The notes below the pieces were generated by a model. The model searched no databases. It saw nothing but the letters and a program-made list of their open reading frames with translations, and was not told the DNA's origin. Positions 37,241 to 47,189 of a stretch of 64,000 nt of DNA are shown here, in pieces. This DNA comes from Oricola indica (GTDB lineage: Bacteria; Pseudomonadota; Alphaproteobacteria; Rhizobiales; Rhizobiaceae): positions 186,001-250,000 of the forward strand of contig NZ_JAINFJ010000003.1 in assembly GCF_019966595.1 (NCBI RefSeq). Direction: 5' to 3'. Numbering within the stretch: position 1 is the stretch's first letter; every line of letters starts with the position of its first letter. The position numbers and the translations under genes were made by a program.

Positions 37241-38089
37241 TTGGAAAACGAAGCAGCAACGCAAATCGGGGCCGCGGCCGCGACCATCTGGGAAAAGGCG
37301 AGCGCTCTCATCATCGAGTATACGTTTTCCGTCATCGGGGCGATCGTGATCCTGATCATCGGCTTCATCGTCGCGGGCCTGGTCAAACGCTGGGTACAGT
37401 CGGCGCTGTCGCGGCTGAGCCATAGCGACGAAACTCTGACGATGTTCCTTGCCAAGGCGGCGCGCTACGCGGTGCTGGTGCTCGTCTTCGTAATGGTGCT
37501 GACCCAGTTCGGAGTGCAGACGGCCTCGATCATCGCCGCGCTCGGCGCCGCCGGCCTCGCCATCGGCCTGGCGCTGCAGGGCACGCTGCAAAATATCGCC
37601 GCCGGCATCATGCTGCTGTTTCTCAGACCGTTCCAGGTCGGCGACTTCATCTCGACGTCGAGCGCCAGCGGCGTGGTCAAGGAGATCGGCCTTTTCGCGA
37701 CCGAATTCGAGACACTGGACGGGCTCTATCTATTGGCGCCCAATTCAGAGATCTGGAACAGCGCCGTGACCAACTATTCGCGCAAGCCGAAACGGCGCTT
37801 CGATCTGGTGGTCGGGATCGGCTACGACGACGACATCAACAAGGCCTTCGCCGCCTTCCAGTCGATCGTCGATGGCCATGAGAAGGTGCTGCAGGATCCA
37901 GAACCCTTCATCTATGTCTCCAATCTCGGCGACAGCGCGGTGGAAGTGACCTGCCGCGTCTGGATGAACACGGCCGATTGGTGGACCGTGTCGCGCGAGC
38001 TGACCAAGATGGCGAAGGAACGCTTCGACGCCGACGGGCTGTCGATCCCCTTCCCGCAACGCGACGTGCATTTGTATCAGGCGGCCTGA
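37241..38089 (+). CDS. mscS: Small-conductance mechanosensitive channel (MscS)
   Basis: A 282-residue channel that opens on osmotic downshock. Three membrane helices (about 20-45, 60-85, 90-115) lead to the pore helix with glycine/alanine packing (ALGAAGLAIGLALQGTLQNIAAG), followed by the beta domain with FQVGDFI. The TTG at 37241 has AAGGAG six bases upstream, an ideal site. The in-frame ATG at 37226 and GTG at 37211 have none. It is divergent from the curli-like locus. Confidence 0.94.
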   Translation: MENEAATQIGAAAATIWEKASALIIEYTFSVIGAIVILIIGFIVAGLVKRWVQSALSRLSHSDETLTMFLAKAARYAVLVLVFVMVLTQFGVQTASIIAALGAAGLAIGLALQGTLQNIAAGIMLLFLRPFQVGDFISTSSASGVVKEIGLFATEFETLDGLYLLAPNSEIWNSAVTNYSRKPKRRFDLVVGIGYDDDINKAFAAFQSIVDGHEKVLQDPEPFIYVSNLGDSAVEVTCRVWMNTADWWTVSRELTKMAKERFDADGLSIPFPQRDVHLYQAA

Positions 38090-38130
38090 GGCAGTCTCTC
38101 CCCGTTATTCCGGGGCGCGTCGGGCTGGGT

Positions 38131-39009
38131 TTATCCGATCCGGATATCCAGCCCGACATCAAGCGTCGGGGCGGCCATGGTGATCTTCGAGGTTGAGATG
38201 TAGTCGACGCCCGTTTCCGCGATGGCGCGGATGGTTTCGAAGGCGACGTTGCCGGAAGCTTCGAGCGCAACGTGGCCGGCATTATCGGCCTGGTTGATGG
38301 CGACGGCTTCGGCCAGTTGATCGTTGGTCATGTTGTCGAGCAGCACCGCGTCGGGCGACGCGGTAAGCGCTTCGCGGAACTGGTCAAGCGTGTCGACCTC
38401 GACCTCGACCTTGACCAGATGGCCGGCATAAGCGCGCGCTCTCTCGACGGCCTTGGCGACACCGCCGCAAACGGCGATGTGGTTGTCCTTGATCAGGATA
38501 GCGTCATCGAGGCCATAGCGGTGGTTGGAGCCGCCGCCGCAGCGCACGGCATATTTCTCGAAGGTGCGATGGCCGGGGATCGTCTTGCGCGTGCAGGTGA
38601 CCCTGGCCGAGGTGTGGGCGATCTCGTCGGCGAAGCGGGCCGTGTAGCTGGCGATGCCCGACATGTGCATCAGGAAATTGAGCGCGACACGTTCAGCCGA
38701 CAGGATCGCGCGGGCATTGCCGGAGATCGTCGCGACGGCGTTGCCCGGTTCCACCCGGTCGCCATCCTTGACCTTGGCGTCGAAGACGAGCGTCGGGTCC
38801 ATGAGCCGGAACGCCGTTTCCGCAAGGCCGAGGCCGGCGATCACGCCGTCCTCGCGCGAGGCAAGTTCGGCAGTGGCGGTGGCGGCGGGGGCGATGGTCG
38901 CGTTGGTGGTGATGTCACCCGCATGGCCGAGATCCTCCAGGAGCGCCGCGCGCACGGCATCCTCGACCATCAGGCGCGGAAGGCTGGGCATCAGGGCTTC
39001 GACGGGCAT
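38131..39009 (-). CDS. nadC: Nicotinate-nucleotide pyrophosphorylase
   Basis: Converts quinolinate and PRPP to nicotinate mononucleotide in NAD synthesis. The 292-residue type II phosphoribosyltransferase has the motifs TRKTIPGHRTFEKYAVRCGGG (shortened here to TRKTIPGHRTFEKYAV), NHRYGLDDAILIKDNH and VDYISTSKITM. It is last in nadA-nadB-nadC, 2 bases after nadB. Confidence 0.97.
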   Translation of the reverse strand: MPVEALMPSLPRLMVEDAVRAALLEDLGHAGDITTNATIAPAATATAELASREDGVIAGLGLAETAFRLMDPTLVFDAKVKDGDRVEPGNAVATISGNARAILSAERVALNFLMHMSGIASYTARFADEIAHTSARVTCTRKTIPGHRTFEKYAVRCGGGSNHRYGLDDAILIKDNHIAVCGGVAKAVERARAYAGHLVKVEVEVDTLDQFREALTASPDAVLLDNMTNDQLAEAVAINQADNAGHVALEASGNVAFETIRAIAETGVDYISTSKITMAAPTLDVGLDIRIG

Positions 39010-39011
39010 GA

Positions 39012-40580
39012 TCAGCTCTCCAGCAAGGCGGGAATGGTCGCTTCGGCCTGTTCCAGCGTCACGAAGGTGCGCCGTTTCCAGGCCGGGTCTTCATTTGGAT
39101 AGTCGGTTCGGAAATGGCCGCCGCGGCTTTCGGTGCGGTTGAGTGCGCACACGGCGACGAGCTTGGCTGTCGCGAGCACGTTGTGGAAGCGCTCGGTATT
39201 GGCATCGCGCTCCAGCTCCATGATCGTACGCAGCGCGTTCCTCATGCCCTCCCCGTCGCGCAGCACGCCGAGATGGGCGCTCATGGTTTTGCGCAGCAGC
39301 TTCATAGGCTCGGAATCGGGGCGCGGCTCGATGCGGCCGCTGTCCTTGGACCCCTTCGACCAGTCGGCCGGGGCATCCGCCAGCGTCTCGCCGCCAAGCG
39401 CGGCGGCGACGCGCGAGGAAAAGACCACTGCCTCTAGCAGCGAATTGGACGCCAACCGGTTGGCGCCGTGGGCACCTGTGGAAGTCACCTCCCCGCAGGC
39501 CCAAAGGCCGGGAAGCGAGGTGCGGCCATCCATGTCCGTCCAAATACCGCCCATAAAATAATGCGCCGCTGGGACAACGGGGATCGGCTGGACGACAGGG
39601 TCGATACCGGCCTCCATGCAGTAGCCGTAGACGGTCGGGAACTCCTCGGCGAAGGTCTTGCCGACGGCCTTGGTGCAATCGAGGAATGCGCCGCGACCTG
39701 CCTGGACCTCGCGGAAGATGCCGCGGGCGACGACATCGCGGGGGGCCAGTTCGGCGTCGGGATGGAGCGGCACCATGAAGCGCTCGCCATCCTTGTTGAG
39801 CAGCGTCGCGCCATGGCCGCGCAGCGCCTCGGTGGCGAGCGGGGCCGGATCCTTGCCGACATTGATGGCGGTCGGGTGGAACTGGACGAATTCGAGGTCG
39901 GCCATGCGGGCACCGGCGCGCGCCGCCATGCCGACGCCGCCGCCGCGCGCTTCCGCGGGATTGGTGGTCACCTCGTAGAGATGGCCGATGCCGCCGGCGG
40001 CGATGACCACCTGCGAACCGTAGATGGCCGTGATCTCACCGTCATGCTCGCCATTGCCGTTGCCAAGCGCCTCAAGACCTACAATGCGGCCGTCCTCGAC
40101 CAGAAGCCGTTCGACGACATAGCCGCCGAGGACGCGGATGGATGGTGTGTTCTTCACCGTCTCGACCAGCGACTGCATGATGGCGCGACCCGCCATGTCG
40201 CCGCGAACGCGCACGATGCGGCTTTCGGAATGCGCTGCCTCGCGACTGACCTGCAAACGGCCTTCAAGATCGCGATCGAATGGCACGCCGTAGTCGAGAA
40301 GGTCGTGGATGCGATCCGAGGCCTGCGAGGCCATCATGCGGGCGACCGCCTCGTCGACGATGCCGTCGCCAGCGACCAGCGTGTCGGCGACATGTTTCTC
40401 GACGGTGTCACCCTCGCCCACCGCTGCAGCGATACCGGCCTGCGCCCAGGCCGACGAGGCGCCGCGCCCGATCGGCGCGGCGGTGATGACGGTTACCGCC
40501 TTCGGCGCCAGCTTCAATGCGCAGAACAGGCCGGCGAGCCCGCCGCCGATGATCAGCACGCTATCGTCTTGTCTATCCAA
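39012..40580 (-). CDS. nadB: L-aspartate oxidase
   Basis: FAD enzyme that oxidises aspartate to iminoaspartate, the first step of quinolinate synthesis. The 522-residue protein has the N-terminal FAD motif [13 protein letters not shown], the succinate dehydrogenase/fumarate reductase-like core ([24 protein letters not shown] contains the HYFMGG active region), and the typical [12 protein letters not shown] motif. It works with NadA. It lies 116 bases after nadA, with a hairpin between them. Confidence 0.97.
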   Translation of the reverse strand: MDRQDDSVLIIGGGLAGLFCALKLAPKAVTVITAAPIGRGASSAWAQAGIAAAVGEGDTVEKHVADTLVAGDGIVDEAVARMMASQASDRIHDLLDYGVPFDRDLEGRLQVSREAAHSESRIVRVRGDMAGRAIMQSLVETVKNTPSIRVLGGYVVERLLVEDGRIVGLEALGNGNGEHDGEITAIYGSQVVIAAGGIGHLYEVTTNPAEARGGGVGMAARAGARMADLEFVQFHPTAINVGKDPAPLATEALRGHGATLLNKDGERFMVPLHPDAELAPRDVVARGIFREVQAGRGAFLDCTKAVGKTFAEEFPTVYGYCMEAGIDPVVQPIPVVPAAHYFMGGIWTDMDGRTSLPGLWACGEVTSTGAHGANRLASNSLLEAVVFSSRVAAALGGETLADAPADWSKGSKDSGRIEPRPDSEPMKLLRKTMSAHLGVLRDGEGMRNALRTIMELERDANTERFHNVLATAKLVAVCALNRTESRGGHFRTDYPNEDPAWKRRTFVTLEQAEATIPALLES

Positions 40581-40600
40581 TCGCCTTCCATCCCCTCGCC

Positions 40601-40623
40601 GTCACGCGCTCGATGCGCGTGAC
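40601..40623 (-). repeat. Hairpin between nadA and nadB
   Basis: A perfect 9-bp inverted repeat (GTCACGCGC / GCGCGTGAC) with a 5-base loop lies in the 116-base gap just before the nadB start. There is no U-run. It might modulate nadB expression or mRNA processing. Confidence 0.5.
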
Positions 40624-40696
40624 ATCAAACTGTCATGTTCCCCATACGCCGGAGACGCATGACTGCGCCAGCCCCTACACGGCCGGCGACCTGACC

Positions 40697-41776
40697 CTAG
40701 TGCTTCAGGTTGACCATACGCTCGACGGCGAGACGTGCGCGGTCGGCGATGGCGGGATCGACGAGGATTTCCTCTTTCATCTCGCAGATCGAATCGAGGA
40801 TCTTTGGCAAGGTGATGCGCTTCATGTGCGGGCACAGGTTGCACGGCTTGACGAACTGCACCTCGGGCACCTCGGACTCGATGTTCGAGGCCATCGAGCA
40901 TTCCGTCACCAGAAGCACCTTGGGCGGTTTCTGGTCCTTGACGTAGTTGATCATGCCGGAGGTCGAGCCCGTGTAATCCGCGACCTCGACAACTTCACGC
41001 GGACACTCGGGATGGGCGACGATCTCGATCTCGGGGTCGGCTTCCTTGTAGGCCAGGAGTTCGGCGGCGGTGAAGCGTTCGTGGACCTCGCAATGGCCCT
41101 TCCATGTGAGGATCTTCACCTTGGTCTGGGCGGCGACATTCTGTGCCAGATACTCATCGGGAATGCACAGGACCGTGTCGACACCGAAGGATTCAACCAC
41201 CTGCACCGCATTCGAGGACGTGCAGCAGATATCCGTTTCGGCCTTCACCTCGGCGGAGGTGTTCACATAGGTGACGACCGGTACGCCGGGATAGCGCTCG
41301 CGCAACAGGCGGACATCGGCGCCGGTGATCGACTCGGCAAGGCTGCAGCCTGCCTTCATGTCCGGTATCAACACCGTCTTGTCCGGATTGAGCAGCTTCG
41401 ACGTCTCGGCCATGAAGTGAACGCCACACTGAATGATGACCTCGGCGTCGACCTTGGTCGCCTCCTTGGCGAGTTGCAGCGAGTCGCCGACAATGTCGGC
41501 GACGCAGTGATAGATCTCGGGCGTCTGGTAATTATGCGCCAGAATGACCGCGTTGCGCTCCTTCTTCAGCCGGTTGATGGCGGCGATGTAGGGCGCGTAG
41601 ACCGGCCACTCGATCTTCGGGATATGATCCTTGACCTTTTCGTAGAGATGGGCGGTTTCTTCCGCGATCTCGGGGGTCCACTCCAACTCGGGGCGCTCGA
41701 TGACGCCGAAACGCTCGGCGGCACTCGGCGTTGCGGTTGTCCGCTGTTCAGTTGCGGTTTCGGTGGATTGACTCAT
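40697..41776 (-). CDS. nadA: Quinolinate synthase A
   Basis: Fe-S enzyme that condenses iminoaspartate with dihydroxyacetone phosphate to quinolinate. The 359-residue protein has the expected three cluster cysteines in QCGVHFM, CCTSSN and NLCPHMK, plus [12 protein letters not shown] near the N-terminus. The ATG at 41776 gives an N-terminus of about 30 polar residues before the core. It is the first gene of the nadABC operon; a regulator gene such as nadQ is not seen nearby. Confidence 0.96.
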   Translation of the reverse strand: MSQSTETATEQRTTATPSAAERFGVIERPELEWTPEIAEETAHLYEKVKDHIPKIEWPVYAPYIAAINRLKKERNAVILAHNYQTPEIYHCVADIVGDSLQLAKEATKVDAEVIIQCGVHFMAETSKLLNPDKTVLIPDMKAGCSLAESITGADVRLLRERYPGVPVVTYVNTSAEVKAETDICCTSSNAVQVVESFGVDTVLCIPDEYLAQNVAAQTKVKILTWKGHCEVHERFTAAELLAYKEADPEIEIVAHPECPREVVEVADYTGSTSGMINYVKDQKPPKVLLVTECSMASNIESEVPEVQFVKPCNLCPHMKRITLPKILDSICEMKEEILVDPAIADRARLAVERMVNLKH

Positions 41777-41949
41777 CGCATTCTTCCCGTCGGGGCCGGT
41801 TTTACGGCCCGTTTTCCATTGCGCGCCCTCGGGCCACAAGCGTTTTACGCTCTGCGAAAGGGTTTTGGCCAGCGCTTACGCAATGTAGTTGCTCACAAAC
41901 TCGCGCGATTTCAATCCTTTCCCCTTCGCATGGGCAGCAGCCATGCGTG

Positions 41950-42897
41950 CTAACCGGCAAGGGCCCAGAGAAGCAGGCTGACGGTCACGAAGGAGACCAC
42001 CGTGGTGGCCAGCAGCGCGATAGCGCTGAACCCTTCGCGTTCGTATTTCTGCGCGAGGATCGGATAGATACCGAAGATCGGCATGGCCGCCGACAGGATG
42101 ACCGCCTCGCGGAACGGTGACGGGATCGGCGCAAGCCCCGATAGGGCGACAAGCGAGACCGAGGCGAGCATGATCAGCGGATGAGCCACCAGCTTGCCGA
42201 TTACCACGGGGACGACCCGGCCCGCCATCCCGGCCACGGGAAGCCCGACCAGGGTCCCGCCGATAAAGAACAGCGAAAGCGCAGCGCTGGACGACGCGAA
42301 GAGATCGACCGATTTGACGAACGGCTGCGGGAGCGGAAGGCCGGAGATGGAGACAGCGAGACCGGCCGCGAGCGCAATCACGATCGGATTGACCGCGAGC
42401 CGCTTCAATGCGCCCCACAGCACGGCCAGTGGATGCGCTTCGGCGCCCCTCGCCCTTTCCGCCAGCATCAGGAGCAATGGCACAATGAAGACATTCTCGA
42501 CGAACATGTTGAGCGCCAGTACCGTTCCGGCGATCTGCGGAAACGTCAGCAGGAGAATGGGATAGCCGACGAATCCACTGTTCGGGCAGGACATCCCCAT
42601 CGCCGAAAATGCGGCGGTGGCGCGGTCCTGGCCCAGCACCTTCCGGGTGACGAGATAGCCCAAAACGACCATCGCCAGCGTGCCGCCGAGATAGGCGGCC
42701 ACGTAGGATGTATTCACGATTTCGGTGAACTGGCGCTGCGAGAGAGCGCGGAAAAGCAGCGCGGGCAATGCCAGAAAAAGTACATAACGGCCAAGGACCC
42801 GCATATCGGACGCTTCAAACAGGCCGAATCTTGTAGCCAGATAGCCGACAGCGATTGTTATATAAATCGGACCGGTTACGGAAAAAACTTCAAGCAC
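41950..42897 (-). CDS. AEC family transporter
   Basis: A 315-residue membrane protein with about ten helices in two inverted halves, of the auxin efflux carrier (AEC) family. Motifs include NSGFVGYPIL in the central region and the C-terminal helix pair. Bacterial members move malate, malonate or other substrates, which cannot be told here. It starts with GTG and has no clear ribosome site. It is transcribed alone, 173 bases upstream of the nadA start on the same strand. Confidence 0.88.
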   Translation of the reverse strand: MLEVFSVTGPIYITIAVGYLATRFGLFEASDMRVLGRYVLFLALPALLFRALSQRQFTEIVNTSYVAAYLGGTLAMVVLGYLVTRKVLGQDRATAAFSAMGMSCPNSGFVGYPILLLTFPQIAGTVLALNMFVENVFIVPLLLMLAERARGAEAHPLAVLWGALKRLAVNPIVIALAAGLAVSISGLPLPQPFVKSVDLFASSSAALSLFFIGGTLVGLPVAGMAGRVVPVVIGKLVAHPLIMLASVSLVALSGLAPIPSPFREAVILSAAMPIFGIYPILAQKYEREGFSAIALLATTVVSFVTVSLLLWALAG

Positions 42898-43016
42898 TGT
42901 TCGACACGCTTCGCGGAAACAAGGATGACCAACCTCTGCATGGCATTGCTGACGGGTTCAAGCGCTATGTCAAGCGAACCGCCTGAACAGACCGGCAACG
43001 GCCGGAATGTATACGC

Positions 43017-43454
43017 ATGACGGGGCTGGCCGTTTATGCCGGGCTTTTCGGTATCGCCTTTCTCGCGGCGACGATTCTGCCCGCGCAATCGGAACTCGGG
43101 CTGGCGGGCCTTCTGGCATCCGGCGATTATCCGGCCTGGGCCCTTCTCGCGGCCGCGAGCACGGGCAACACGCTTGGGGCGGTGGTCAACTGGTTTCTGG
43201 GCGGCGCAATCGAGCGGTACGGCACGCGGCGGTGGTTTCCCGCGAGCGCGAAACAGATCGAACGCGCCAGGCGCTGGTACTCCAAATGGGGCCGCTGGAG
43301 CCTTCTTCTGAGCTGGATGCCGATCGGCGGCGATGCGCTCACCGTGGTGGCCGGCGTGCTGCGCGAGCCGCTGCCCTCTTTTCTCGTGCTGGTCGCGATC
43401 GCCAAGACCGTTCGCTATCTCGTGGTCGCCACCATCGTGCTGCGATGGATGTGA
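43017..43454 (+). CDS. yqaA: YqaA-type small membrane protein (DedA superfamily)
   Basis: A 145-residue membrane protein with three to four helices. It resembles YqaA of the SNARE-associated/DedA group, with GNTLGAVVNWFLGG and the region around LLSWMPIGGDALTVVAGVLR. These short family members have no assigned activity. It overlaps no gene and ends 4 bases before the aldehyde dehydrogenase stop on the opposite strand. Confidence 0.85.
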   Translation: MTGLAVYAGLFGIAFLAATILPAQSELGLAGLLASGDYPAWALLAAASTGNTLGAVVNWFLGGAIERYGTRRWFPASAKQIERARRWYSKWGRWSLLLSWMPIGGDALTVVAGVLREPLPSFLVLVAIAKTVRYLVVATIVLRWM

Positions 43455-43458
43455 CGGA

Positions 43459-44847
43459 TCACATCATCCATGGGACGAGCCGCTTGAGCAGCCGCAGCGG
43501 CATTTTGTAGGGCGGGTATTTAAGCGAGGGGTCGATGCGGGTCGAACGCCTGACCACGGCGCGCATATGCGAGAAGGTTTCGAAGCCCACCTTGCCGTGA
43601 TAGGCGCCCATTCCGCTTGCGCCAACGCCGCCGAAAGGCAGCTCCATGTTGATGAACTGGGCGAAGACATCGTTGATCGCAGCGCCGCCGGACGACAGCG
43701 TTTCGAGGATCTTGTCGGCACGGGCTTTGTCCGCAGTGAAAGCGTAAAGGGCGAGCGGCTTCGGACGGGCCTGCAACGCGGCGATCTCCGTATCGAGGTC
43801 GTCAAACGGGATCACAGGAAGGATCGGCCCGAAGATCTCGTCGGCCATCACCGGATCGTCCCAGCCAATCCCCGACAGCACGGTCGGCGCGATGTAGCGC
43901 TGCTCGCGTGAGGTCTGGCCACCATGAACGGCCCTGCCACGTTCGAGAAACGTCTCCAGCCGATCGAAATGGTGTTCGTTGACGATACGGGCATAGTCCG
44001 GGCTTTGCACCGGGTCCGTGCCGTAGAAATCGCTCAACGCCTCGCCGATCGCATCCAGCAATGTCTTTTCGACCGATCTCTCGACGAGAACGTAATCGGG
44101 GGCAATGCAGGTCTGGCCGGCATTGTAGAACTTGCCCCAGACGATGCGCCGTCCGGCGGTCTTCAGGTCGGCGTCAGCCGCGACGATACACGGGTTCTTG
44201 CCGCCCAATTCGAGCGTGACGGGCGTCAGGTGTTTCGCAGCCTCCGCCATCACGATCTTACCGACCCGCGTGCTGCCGGTGTAGAACAGATAGTCGAAAT
44301 CCTGCCTGAGCAACGCCTGCGTCGGCTCTATGCCTCCCTCGACGACCGCGAGAACCTCCGGATCGAATGTCCGGCCGATCATCTCCGCGACAAGCGCGGA
44401 CGTGGCCGGCGCGAGTTCGGATGGCTTGATGACCGCGCAATTGCCCGCCGCCAGCGCCGAGATGGCGGGCGCGAGAAGGAGAAGCAAAGGATAGTTCCAG
44501 GGACCGATGATCAGCGCAGTGCCATAGGGTTCCGGCACGATCCGGCTCTTGCCGGGAAAGATGAGCCAGGGGGTCCCGACCCGTCTGGGCCGGGCCCAAC
44601 CTGCGAGCCGTTTGAGCGCGACATCGATTTCGAGTGTCACGACCGCGATTTCGCTGGAAAAGGCCTCGAATGCCGGACGGCCAAGATCGTGACGCATCGC
44701 TTCGATAACATCATCTTCGCGCGACGCGAGCATGTCCCGCATTGCCTGGAGCTGGCGTCGGCGAAACGCGAGATCGCGGGTCGCGCCAGTCCGGAAAAAC
44801 CGGCGCTGTCTTTCGGCGATATCATCAATTGCGATCGCGTCCATCAT
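43459..44847 (-). CDS. Aldehyde dehydrogenase (ALDH3/CALDH-like)
   Basis: A 462-residue NAD(P)-dependent aldehyde dehydrogenase without a signal peptide. It has catalytic Cys247 (GQTCIAPDY) and general base Glu213 (LELGGKNP). The short N-terminus and the C-terminal extension (SLKYPPYKMP) are typical of class 3 enzymes such as fatty or coniferyl aldehyde dehydrogenases. The substrate is unknown. GGGGAGG lies just before the start. It is divergent from the ars operon, which starts 138 bases away. Confidence 0.93.
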   Translation of the reverse strand: MMDAIAIDDIAERQRRFFRTGATRDLAFRRRQLQAMRDMLASREDDVIEAMRHDLGRPAFEAFSSEIAVVTLEIDVALKRLAGWARPRRVGTPWLIFPGKSRIVPEPYGTALIIGPWNYPLLLLLAPAISALAAGNCAVIKPSELAPATSALVAEMIGRTFDPEVLAVVEGGIEPTQALLRQDFDYLFYTGSTRVGKIVMAEAAKHLTPVTLELGGKNPCIVAADADLKTAGRRIVWGKFYNAGQTCIAPDYVLVERSVEKTLLDAIGEALSDFYGTDPVQSPDYARIVNEHHFDRLETFLERGRAVHGGQTSREQRYIAPTVLSGIGWDDPVMADEIFGPILPVIPFDDLDTEIAALQARPKPLALYAFTADKARADKILETLSSGGAAINDVFAQFINMELPFGGVGASGMGAYHGKVGFETFSHMRAVVRRSTRIDPSLKYPPYKMPLRLLKRLVPWMM

Positions 44848-44949
44848 CCAATCCTCCCCGCGGCCTGCTTCTTGTCATCGTCAAGATAAACTGCTCGGCC
44901 CGCGCATACGGATGCGGGGCGCGCACTCGCCCACTGCTATCAGCAGTTG

Positions 44950-44986
44950 TTGACTTTTCCCAATATATCAATATTTCTTGAAATAT
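44950..44986 (+). promoter_or_regulatory. Promoter and ArsR operator of the ars operon
   Basis: A -35-like TTGACT (44950-44955) and an AT-rich -10 region (around 44972) are followed by the perfect palindrome ATATTTC-TT-GAAATAT (44971-44986). The palindrome overlaps the arsR start codon at 44985. Transcription would begin at or very close to the ATG. The DNA here is much more AT-rich than the surroundings. Binding by ArsR is inferred from position. Confidence 0.65.
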
Positions 44987-45317
44987 GGATAAATCAAATG
45001 CAATCGAAGCGCTTCACGCGCTCGCCCAGGATACACGGCTCGATGTCTTTCGGCTGTTGGTGAAACAAGGCGCCGAAGGCATGGCGGCCGGCGATATCGC
45101 GGAGGCGCTCGGCGTGCGCCAGAACACGATGTCGGCCAACCTCTCGGTCCTGGCCAAGGCCGGCATGGTGCGAAGCGAGCGCGAGGGCCGCGTAATCCGG
45201 TATTTCGCGAATTTCGACGGCATGCGCAGCCTGCTCGCCTTCCTGATGGAGGATTGCTGCGGCGGAAATCCGGAGCTGTGCAAGCCCGTTTTGGATGAAA
45301 TCGTCTGTGCCTGTTGA
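44985..45317 (+). CDS. arsR: ArsR-family arsenic-responsive repressor
   Basis: A 110-residue winged-helix repressor. The C-terminal CCGGNPELC (Cys91, Cys92, Cys99) matches the arsenite site of the Acidithiobacillus-type ArsR rather than the E. coli helix-3 site. A further pair, Cys108 and Cys110, ends the protein. It is first in an operon with two arsC genes and arsH. There is no Shine-Dalgarno sequence, and the operator palindrome overlaps the start codon. Confidence 0.95.
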   Translation: MDKSNAIEALHALAQDTRLDVFRLLVKQGAEGMAAGDIAEALGVRQNTMSANLSVLAKAGMVRSEREGRVIRYFANFDGMRSLLAFLMEDCCGGNPELCKPVLDEIVCAC

Positions 45318-45335
45318 GGAAAAAAGGAGGCCACC

Positions 45336-45860
45336 ATGGCCGCTGACATCTACAACGTCCTGTTTCTCTGCACCGGGAACTCCGCCCGGTCGATCATCGC
45401 CGAGGCCATTCTCAACCGGGAAGGCATGGGGCGCTTCAAGGCCTACTCGGCGGGCTCGCATCCGAAGGACGCGGTGCATCCCTATACGCTCGATCTTCTC
45501 GGCGGACTGAACTTCGACACATCGTTTGCCCGCTCTAAAAGCTGGGAGGAATTCACCGCCCCCGATGCGCCGGTGATGGATTTCGTCTTTACGGTATGCG
45601 ACCAGGCGGCGGCCGAGGCCTGCCCGGTCTGGCCCGGACAGCCGATGTCGGCGCATTGGGGCGTTCCCGATCCGGCGGCGGCGGAGGGCAACGAGGCCTT
45701 CAGGCGGCTCGCATTTTCCGACACGTTCCGCATGCTCAACAACCGTATCTCGATCTTCACGAGCCTGCCGCTTTCGTCGCTGGACAGCCTGTCGCTGCAA
45801 AAACATCTCGACGAGATCGGCCAGAAGTCGGACCACGCAAACCCTTCGGAACCTGCATGA
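45336..45860 (+). CDS. arsC: Thioredoxin-type arsenate reductase (first copy)
   Basis: A 174-residue low-molecular-weight phosphatase-like arsenate reductase, reducing As(V) to As(III). The P-loop is CTGNSARS (nucleophile Cys12, Arg18), and two further cysteines lie in TVCDQAAAEACPVWPG, the redox relay of the thioredoxin-coupled type. AAGGAGG precedes the ATG at a good distance. Its stop overlaps the second arsC start (ATGA). Confidence 0.94.
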   Translation: MAADIYNVLFLCTGNSARSIIAEAILNREGMGRFKAYSAGSHPKDAVHPYTLDLLGGLNFDTSFARSKSWEEFTAPDAPVMDFVFTVCDQAAAEACPVWPGQPMSAHWGVPDPAAAEGNEAFRRLAFSDTFRMLNNRISIFTSLPLSSLDSLSLQKHLDEIGQKSDHANPSEPA

Positions 45861-46375
45861 AAAACATCCTGATCCTGTGTACCGCCAATTCGGCGCGGTC
45901 GATCCTCGGCGAGGCGATCCTTGCGAAACTGGGCGTCGGCCGCGTGCGGGCATTTTCGGCCGGGTCGACGCCGCGCGGTACGCCCAATCCGGACGGGATC
46001 GCCCTTCTGAAGGAATACGGCCACGAGACATCCGGCCTCCGATCGAAGAGCTGGGACGAGTTCGACGGCGCTGACGCGCCGAAGATGGATGTCGTTATCA
46101 CCGTCTGCGACAATGCGGCGGGCGAGAGCTGCCCGATCTGGCCAGGCGCGCCCATACAGGCACATTGGGGCATCCCCGATCCGGCAGGCCGGGGCGAGAC
46201 CGAGGAAGATCGCCGCGCCGCCTTCGCCGAGACCTACCGGCTGCTCGAAATGCGAATCACGGCGCTGATGGCTCTCCCCTTCGAGGAGATGAATCCGAAA
46301 GACCTGAAGGTGGCTCTGAACACGATCGGTCGTCTCGAAGGCGCAACCGACCTCGCCATTTCCTACGCAAGCTGA
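45857..46375 (+). CDS. arsC: Thioredoxin-type arsenate reductase (second copy)
   Basis: A 172-residue paralogue of the preceding gene with P-loop CTANSARS (Cys8, Arg14) and [16 protein letters not shown]. The two differ enough to be old duplicates or separate acquisitions. The 4-base overlap implies translational coupling. Why two reductases are kept is unclear; different redox partners are one possibility. Confidence 0.94.
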   Translation: MKNILILCTANSARSILGEAILAKLGVGRVRAFSAGSTPRGTPNPDGIALLKEYGHETSGLRSKSWDEFDGADAPKMDVVITVCDNAAGESCPIWPGAPIQAHWGIPDPAGRGETEEDRRAAFAETYRLLEMRITALMALPFEEMNPKDLKVALNTIGRLEGATDLAISYAS

Positions 46376-46379
46376 CTTC

Positions 46380-47108
46380 ATGACCTGGAAAGACGATTTG
46401 AGCCTGCCCAACGTGCAGGACGACCTCCTGAACGCGATCGATGTCGACGCGCTGACCGGCCCGAATGCCTCCACTCACAAGCCGCGAGTGCTGATGCTCT
46501 ACGGCTCGCTGCGCGAACGCTCCTATAGCCGTTTCATGACCTACGAGGCGGCGCGGCTGCTGGACCGGTTCGGCGCGGAGGTGCGGGTGTTCGAGCCGCA
46601 GGGGCTGCCGATGCTCGATTCGGAGCCGGCGGATCATCCGAAGGTGCAGGAGTTGCGGGAGCTGTCGCTCTGGTCCGAGGCGCAGGTGTGGTGCTCGCCG
46701 GAACGGCACGGCGCGATGACGGGCATCATGAAAACCCAGATCGACTGGCTTCCGCTCGCGCCGATCGGCGGCATCCGGCCGACACAGGGGCGAACCCTGG
46801 CGGTAATGCAGGTCAATGGCGGCTCGCAGAGCTTCAACGCCGTCAACCAGATGCGCATTCTCGGCCGCTGGATGCGGATGATCACGATCCCGAACCAGTC
46901 CTCGGTGCCGAAAGCCTGGCTGGAATTCGACGATGACGGCCGGATGAAGCCCTCCTCCTATTACAACCGTGTCGTCGATGTGATGGAGGAACTGATGAAA
47001 TTCACCATCCTGACGCGCGACCGCTCCGCCTATCTGACAGACCGCTATTCAGAACGCGTCGAGAGCGTCGAAGAAGTGCACAAGCGGGTCGGCCTGAAGA
47101 ACATCTGA
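46380..47108 (+). CDS. arsH: ArsH NADPH-dependent FMN oxidase
   Basis: A 242-residue flavoprotein of the NADPH:FMN type. It has the FMN-binding [11 protein letters not shown] motif near residue 41, [20 protein letters not shown], and the ArsH-specific long N- and C-terminal parts. ArsH oxidises trivalent organoarsenicals to less toxic pentavalent forms and has general quinone-reductase activity. It is last in the operon. No ACR3 or ArsB efflux gene is present here. Confidence 0.94.
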   Translation: MTWKDDLSLPNVQDDLLNAIDVDALTGPNASTHKPRVLMLYGSLRERSYSRFMTYEAARLLDRFGAEVRVFEPQGLPMLDSEPADHPKVQELRELSLWSEAQVWCSPERHGAMTGIMKTQIDWLPLAPIGGIRPTQGRTLAVMQVNGGSQSFNAVNQMRILGRWMRMITIPNQSSVPKAWLEFDDDGRMKPSSYYNRVVDVMEELMKFTILTRDRSAYLTDRYSERVESVEEVHKRVGLKNI

Positions 47109-47189
47109 CGCGAAGGCTGTCGAATTCGCGGCGGTCGATGACGCGCGAACTCATTGTCACGGGCTTCGCGTTTCGATAGGATTCGCTTG

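Noticed and set aside
41777-41949. NadQ or NrtR operator upstream of nadA
   Set aside because: Nothing symmetrical enough was seen, and I do not know the operator well enough to call one.
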